From Epilithonimonas sp042695135 (GTDB lineage: Bacteria; Bacteroidota; Bacteroidia; Flavobacteriales; Weeksellaceae): a stretch of 64,000 bases of DNA. The notes under the pieces were generated by a model. The model did no database searches. It was not told the DNA's origin and saw only the letters and a list, made by a program, of their open reading frames with translations. Position 1 is the stretch's first letter. Every line of letters starts with the position of its first letter. Position numbers and translations under genes: made by a program. The DNA is taken from the NCBI RefSeq assembly GCF_042695135.1, contig NZ_CP170547.1, positions 1,488,001 through 1,552,000 of the forward strand. Direction: 5' to 3'. Of this stretch, positions 60,409 to 64,000 are shown piece after piece.

Positions 60409-60443
60409 AAAGAGATGTTGGGCAACTAACGTCTCTTTTTTTT
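60409..60443 (+). terminator. rho-independent terminator of purD
   Basis: Stem AAAGAGATGTT / AACGTCTCTTT (one T-G pair), 8-base loop, followed by more T. It abuts repeat A at 60444. Confidence 0.85.
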
Positions 60444-60563
60444 TGGAGCTTGATCCCGCTTTCCGCTGCAATCTTTTTTGTCATTGCGAACGACTTGAGA
60501 AATATGCAGAACTCGTCAACAATCGCCATAACAAAAAAGGATTTCCACTGCAATCGGGGCTAT
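60444..60563. repeat. dispersed palindromic repeat A with inner hairpin
   Basis: GGAGCTTGATCCCGCTTTCC followed by GCTGCAATC, inner TTTTTTGTCATTGCGAACGA and ATCGCCATAACAAAAAAGGA, then TTTCCACTGCAATCGGGGCT. The fullest copy in the window; compare 28886 and 43538. Confidence 0.82.
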
Positions 60564-60675
60564 GGGCTTCAACATAAAATTTAACATTTGTAAATCAATA
60601 GAAATTTTCTAAAATATAGAATCAAAGAGTCGAGATATTGATTTAATGAAAACATAAAATTGTAATTAATCTTTG

Positions 60676-60760
60676 ATGAGTTTTTACGTCTTTGTGTACC
60701 TTAAAATATTTTCAATAAGTTCAAAAAAATCTTTGCGAACTTTGCGTTTAAAAACTAAGA
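60676..60760. repeat. CTTTGCGAACTTTGCG repeat, unit upstream of the tam-like gene
   Basis: GTTTTTACGTCTTTGTGTAC followed by CTTAAAATATTTTCAATAAG, then AAAAAAATCTTTGCGAACTT followed by TGCGTTTAAAAA. The upstream-most part of a longer open frame falls here, which argues that the frame's real start is later, at 60799. Confidence 0.7.
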
Positions 60761-60798
60761 ATCAAAAAATAATTAATTTTACTATCAACTATCAAAAT

Positions 60799-61563
60799 AT
60801 GCCCTGGAACCCGGAAATATACGATCAGTTCAAAAAAGAACGCTCAGCGCCGTTTTTTGATTTATTAAACCTCGTTGTTTCAAAACCTGATTTAAAAGTT
60901 ATAGATTTAGGCTGTGGAACTGGCGAGCTCACTTCAGCACTTTTAGGTTATCTGGAAAATCCCAACGTTACCGGAATAGATTCGTCTGCAGAAATGCTGG
61001 AGAAAGCAGAAAAACATTCTACAGAAAATTTACATTTTTTTCAAAGAAGCGTCGAAGAACAAATTGAATTAGATGAGAAGTTTGACCTCATCATTGCCAA
61101 TGCCTCTTTGCAGTGGTGTACAGATCACGAAGAGCTTTTCCCAAACATCATTTCAAAACTGAATGAAAATGGACAATTGGCCGTTCAGGTTCCGTCCAAT
61201 CATCATTTTATCGTTCATCAGCTATTGTCAAAAGTAGCAGAACAAGAACCCTATAAAACCAGATTCAATGGTTGGATCAGAGAATATCCGGTTCTGAAGA
61301 TTGAGGAATACGCAAACATTCTCTATGAAAATAATGGAAAAGAAATCAATGTTTTTGAGAAAGTGTATCCACACGTGATGGAAAATTCAGATGCCGTTTT
61401 CGAATGGGCTTCCGGAACAGCCATCATTCCTTTTTTAGAAAAATTACCGGAAGAATTAAAAGAAAATTACAAAGCGGATTATAAAGCAGAACTCAAAAAA
61501 GCATTTCCTGGTTCGCCGGTTTTCTATCCGTTCAAAAGAACATTTATTTACGCAAAATTTTAA
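60799..61563 (+). CDS. tam: trans-aconitate 2-methyltransferase-like SAM methyltransferase
   Basis: I start at ATG 60799 (MPWNPEIYDQFKKERSAPF), giving 254 residues as in E. coli Tam (252); the open frame upstream covers a repeat. Motif I LKVIDLGCGTGELTSALL, then VTGIDSSAEMLEKAEKHS and FDLIIANASLQWCTDHEELFP, are typical of the family. It methylates trans-aconitate, an inhibitory by-product of the citrate cycle, if true to its family. The N-terminal PWNPE-YDQF start matches Tam well. guaA follows after 18 bases. Confidence 0.88.
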   Translation: MPWNPEIYDQFKKERSAPFFDLLNLVVSKPDLKVIDLGCGTGELTSALLGYLENPNVTGIDSSAEMLEKAEKHSTENLHFFQRSVEEQIELDEKFDLIIANASLQWCTDHEELFPNIISKLNENGQLAVQVPSNHHFIVHQLLSKVAEQEPYKTRFNGWIREYPVLKIEEYANILYENNGKEINVFEKVYPHVMENSDAVFEWASGTAIIPFLEKLPEELKENYKADYKAELKKAFPGSPVFYPFKRTFIYAKF

Positions 61564-61581
61564 AAATATTACATCAATTAT

Positions 61582-63111
61582 ATGCAAAACGGAATTATCA
61601 TTTTAGACTTCGGATCGCAATACAATCAGCTCATCGGCAGAAGAATCCGTGAGATGGAAGTCTATTCGGAAATATTACCATTCAACACGCCATTGTCAGA
61701 GATCTTGGAGAAAAAACCAAGAGGGATCATCCTTTCCGGCGGACCAAGTTCTGTGAACGCAGAAAATGCTCATTTGGTAGATAAAGAACTTTATGAACAA
61801 GGAATTCCCGTTCTTGGAATCTGCTACGGAATGCAGCTGACAGCCCATCTTTTAGGCGGAAAAGTAGCGAAAGGTGACAAAGGCGAATACGGAAAAGCAC
61901 ATCTGGAAATCGTTAAAGAAAACGAATTGCTGAAAGGTGTTTACCAGAACTCCATCGTTTGGATGAGTCATTTTGATGAGGTTTCAGAATTGCCGTTTGG
62001 CTTTGAACTCAATGCAAAATCCGGCGTTATCGCTTCCATTTCAAATCCTGAGAAGAAAATCTATGGTGTACAATTCCATCCGGAAGTTTCACATTCTGAG
62101 GAAGGTGGCAAAATGATTGAGAACTTCGTTTTCGGAATCTGTAAATCAGAAAAGAACTGGAAACTGACCAATTATATTGAGAAAACCGTTGCCGAGATCA
62201 AAGAAAAAGTAGGCGACAACAAAGTGATCCTCGGTCTTTCCGGAGGTGTAGATTCTTCCGTTGCTGCCGTTTTGATCCACAAAGCAATCGGCGACCAACT
62301 GAATTGTATCTTCGTCGATACCGGACTTTTGAGAAAAGATGAGGACAAAAAAGTAATGGAAAATTACGGAAAACATTTCAAGATGAACATCAAATTAGTT
62401 GAAGCTTCCGAAAGATTCTTATCCAAATTAGCAGGCGTTGGCGATCCTGAACAAAAACGCAAGATCATCGGCAACGAGTTCGTTCATGTTTTCGATGAAG
62501 AATCCAAAAAAATAGAGGGTGCAAAATTCCTTGCGCAGGGAACGATCTATCCAGACGTCATCGAATCCCAGTCTGTAAAAGGACCTTCAGCGGTGATCAA
62601 ATCGCACCATAATGTTGGCGGATTGCCGGAAGAAATGGAATTTGAATTGTTGGAACCTTTGAGAGAATTATTCAAAGATGAGGTGAGAAAAGTAGGAGAG
62701 GAATTGGGAATCCCGCACGAGTTGGTTTACAGGCATCCGTTTCCCGGACCAGGTTTGGGAATTCGTGTTTTGGGCGAAGTTGACGCAGAAAAAGTAAAAA
62801 TCCTTCAGGAAGCAGACGATATCTTCATCGAGGAATTGTACAAAAATGATCTTTATGAGAAAGTTTCTCAGGCATTCGTAGTGTTACTTCCGGTGAAATC
62901 TGTCGGGGTAATGGGAGACGAAAGAACCTATGAATATACAGCGGTTGTTCGTTCTGCAAACACCATCGATTTTATGACTGCAACCTGGAGCCGACTTCCA
63001 TATGAGTTCTTGGATACGGTTTCCAGCAGAATCATCAATGAAGTAAGAGGAATTAATAGAGTGGCTTATGACATCAGTTCAAAACCACCTGCAACGATCG
63101 AGTGGGAGTAG
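61582..63111 (+). CDS. guaA: GMP synthase (glutamine-hydrolysing)
   Basis: Converts XMP to GMP. 509 residues. Glutamine amidotransferase domain with nucleophile C81 in GICYGMQL and the His/Glu of QFHPEVSHSEEG; ATP-pyrophosphatase domain with LSGGVDSSVAA; C-terminal dimer domain with HPFPGPGLGIRVLGE and ending KPPATIEWE. The start is ATG 61582. Perhaps cotranscribed with the tam-like gene. A strong terminator follows. Confidence 0.97.
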   Translation: MQNGIIILDFGSQYNQLIGRRIREMEVYSEILPFNTPLSEILEKKPRGIILSGGPSSVNAENAHLVDKELYEQGIPVLGICYGMQLTAHLLGGKVAKGDKGEYGKAHLEIVKENELLKGVYQNSIVWMSHFDEVSELPFGFELNAKSGVIASISNPEKKIYGVQFHPEVSHSEEGGKMIENFVFGICKSEKNWKLTNYIEKTVAEIKEKVGDNKVILGLSGGVDSSVAAVLIHKAIGDQLNCIFVDTGLLRKDEDKKVMENYGKHFKMNIKLVEASERFLSKLAGVGDPEQKRKIIGNEFVHVFDEESKKIEGAKFLAQGTIYPDVIESQSVKGPSAVIKSHHNVGGLPEEMEFELLEPLRELFKDEVRKVGEELGIPHELVYRHPFPGPGLGIRVLGEVDAEKVKILQEADDIFIEELYKNDLYEKVSQAFVVLLPVKSVGVMGDERTYEYTAVVRSANTIDFMTATWSRLPYEFLDTVSSRIINEVRGINRVAYDISSKPPATIEWE

Positions 63112-63145
63112 TTAATTATGAATGATTACTTATAAATTATAAATG

Positions 63146-63176
63146 AAAAAGCCAGCAATTAATTGCTGGCTTTTTT
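63146..63176 (+). terminator. rho-independent terminator of guaA
   Basis: Perfect stem AAAAAGCCAGCAATT / AATTGCTGGCTTTTT with a T run, 34 bases past the stop. Confidence 0.9.
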
Positions 63177-63230
63177 GTTGAGACAATTTGACTTGAGTTC
63201 AACCGTAACCTTGTTTAACGATAAAAGTAG

Positions 63231-63419
63231 TATTATAGAGTGGTCGATTAGTATTATAGATTAGCCGAGTAGTATTACAGATTAGCAGAATGGTGTTATA
63301 GATTACTGAAATAGTATTACAGATTAGCCGAGTAGTGTTACAGATTATCGAAGTAGTATTACAGATTAGGTAACTGGTATTAAAGATAAGTCGAATAGTA
63401 TTATAGATAGTTTTGTATC
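63231..63419. repeat. 9-unit degenerate tandem array with exact 21-bp period
   Basis: Units start at 63231, 63252, 63273, 63294, 63315, 63336, 63357, 63378 and 63399 without insertion or deletion. The consensus is about TATTAYAGATTAGCCGARTAG. It shares TTACAGATTAG with unit 2 of the array at 47678. All plus frames contain stops in each unit; one minus frame is open (heptad NTTRLIY) but has no gene features. It lies between the guaA terminator and the convergent glutamate synthase-like gene in a 425-base gap. Confidence 0.9.
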
Positions 63420-63480
63420 CTTAATGATTGATTGGACAAGAATTTTGTAATCTGCTGGAAATAGAAAACAACTCTAAAGT

Positions 63481-63515
63481 AAAAAGACCTACTCAAAGTT
63501 GAATAGGTCTTTTTT
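63481..63515 (-). terminator. terminator of the glutamate synthase-like gene
   Basis: Stem AAAAAGACCTA / TAGGTCTTTTT with a 12-base loop. Usable in both directions; on the minus strand it follows the stop at 63537. Confidence 0.8.
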
Positions 63516-63536
63516 ATTAAGTTGAGAAAACTAATT

Positions 63537-64000
63537 TTATCTTTTCCTCACATTCTCCAAAATATCCGGAAAATAGGTGTCGGACAAGTGTTCAAACTCA
63601 TCGCCGCGCATAAACATAGAAGCATCTACCTGATCATAACTTTCCCGTCCGGCAGCGGCAATCAGTTCGTTACAGGTGTATAAAGTATTTTTATGAAACT
63701 GATAAACACGCTCGGTTTTATCATTGGTATCAAGGCCTTTGATGAGCATTTTGTCCTGAGTTGCAACGCCTGTTGGACAAGTATTCGTATTACATCTCAA
63801 AGCCTGAATACAGCCTAACGAAAACATAAATCCTCTGGCATTATTACAAAGATCAGCACCCATCGCAACAGCTCTCAGAATATCCAGCGAAGTCAGAACT
63901 TTTCCGCTTGCGATGATCCTTAATTTGTCTCTCACTTCATAATTAATCAACGTTCGGTTCACGAAAATCAATGCTGGTTCCAGCGGCATCCCAACGCCAT
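63537..64000 (-). CDS. FMN-binding glutamate synthase family protein, C-terminal part
   Basis: The frame is open to the right edge, so the N-terminal part lies outside. The visible 154 residues include GVGMPLEPALIFVNRTL, the FMN/TIM-barrel end LRIIASGKVLTSLDILRAVAMGADLCNNARGFMFSLGCIQALRCNTNTCPTGVATQD, which matches the glutamate synthase central domain with its cysteine motif, and a C-terminal helical tail ending DILENVRKR. This is probably the stand-alone GltS-domain protein common in Bacteroidota and not a full GltB. Function uncertain. Confidence 0.85.
   Translation of the reverse strand, partial: GVGMPLEPALIFVNRTLINYEVRDKLRIIASGKVLTSLDILRAVAMGADLCNNARGFMFSLGCIQALRCNTNTCPTGVATQDKMLIKGLDTNDKTERVYQFHKNTLYTCNELIAAAGRESYDQVDASMFMRGDEFEHLSDTYFPDILENVRKR

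Noticed and set aside
60673..60798. Longer N-terminus of the tam-like protein
   Set aside because: The extra 42 residues are encoded by a dispersed repeat, and the family begins at the PWNPE-type start at 60799.
63231..63419. Coding heptad-repeat protein in the minus frame of the second 21-bp array
   Set aside because: The frame is open but very short, lacks a start with promoter, and runs out into terminator sequence on both sides.
1..64000. tRNA and rRNA genes
   Set aside because: I saw no stretch with a convincing cloverleaf or rRNA sequence while reading both strands; a dedicated tRNA search was not possible.

Overview
This window reads as chromosomal DNA of a Bacteroidota bacterium of class Flavobacteriia, most likely Chryseobacterium or a close relative. 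The support is a SusC/SusD-type starch locus, type IX secretion sorting domains at protein C-termini, Bacteroidota-type -7 promoter boxes (TAnnTTTG) without clear ribosome binding sites, an AT-rich base composition, and several dispersed intergenic repeat families of a kind I associate with this group. The assignment rests on gene content and was not tested by a database search.

The left third (1-18.9 kb) is mostly housekeeping and general genes: argS, a MATE exporter, a sigma-54 type response regulator without a DNA-binding domain, a secreted M28 peptidase, a uridine phosphorylase family enzyme, a YhiN-type flavoprotein, a SUI1-like factor, gpmI, a TPR/AraC membrane regulator, an acyl-ACP desaturase, a small HAD phosphatase, map and a methyltransferase. 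From 19.6 to 22.6 kb lie three tandem paralogous secreted proteins, the first shortened to its head domain. An RND tripartite efflux operon (23.0-28.8 kb) follows, then an orphan PAS/LuxR regulator, an unidentified secreted protein and metG.

From 34.3 to 47.5 kb runs a starch/maltodextrin utilisation locus: SusC, SusD, two SusE/F-like lipoproteins, a GH97 alpha-glucosidase broken by a one-base frameshift in an A-run, a GH13 SusA-like amylase, an NTF2-fold secreted protein and an MFS sugar transporter. Capture and import across the outer membrane (SusCDEF), periplasmic hydrolysis (GH13, GH97) and inner-membrane uptake (MFS) are all represented. No dedicated regulator is inside the window.

From 48.2 to 58.2 kb is the isoleucine/valine operon ilvE-ilvD-ilvB-ilvN-ilvC-(ABC protein)-ilvA. 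It is preceded by an 18-codon leader peptide rich in Val/Ile/Leu codons and by mutually exclusive antiterminator and terminator hairpins, which is a classical attenuator layout. The right end carries a pirin, purD, a tam-like methyltransferase, guaA and the C-terminal part of an FMN-binding glutamate synthase family protein.

The most unusual non-coding structures are two exactly 21-bp periodic tandem arrays (47.66-47.93 kb and 63.23-63.42 kb) that share the core TTACAGATTAG, and several dispersed palindromic repeat families, one of which shows compensatory changes in a hairpin stem.
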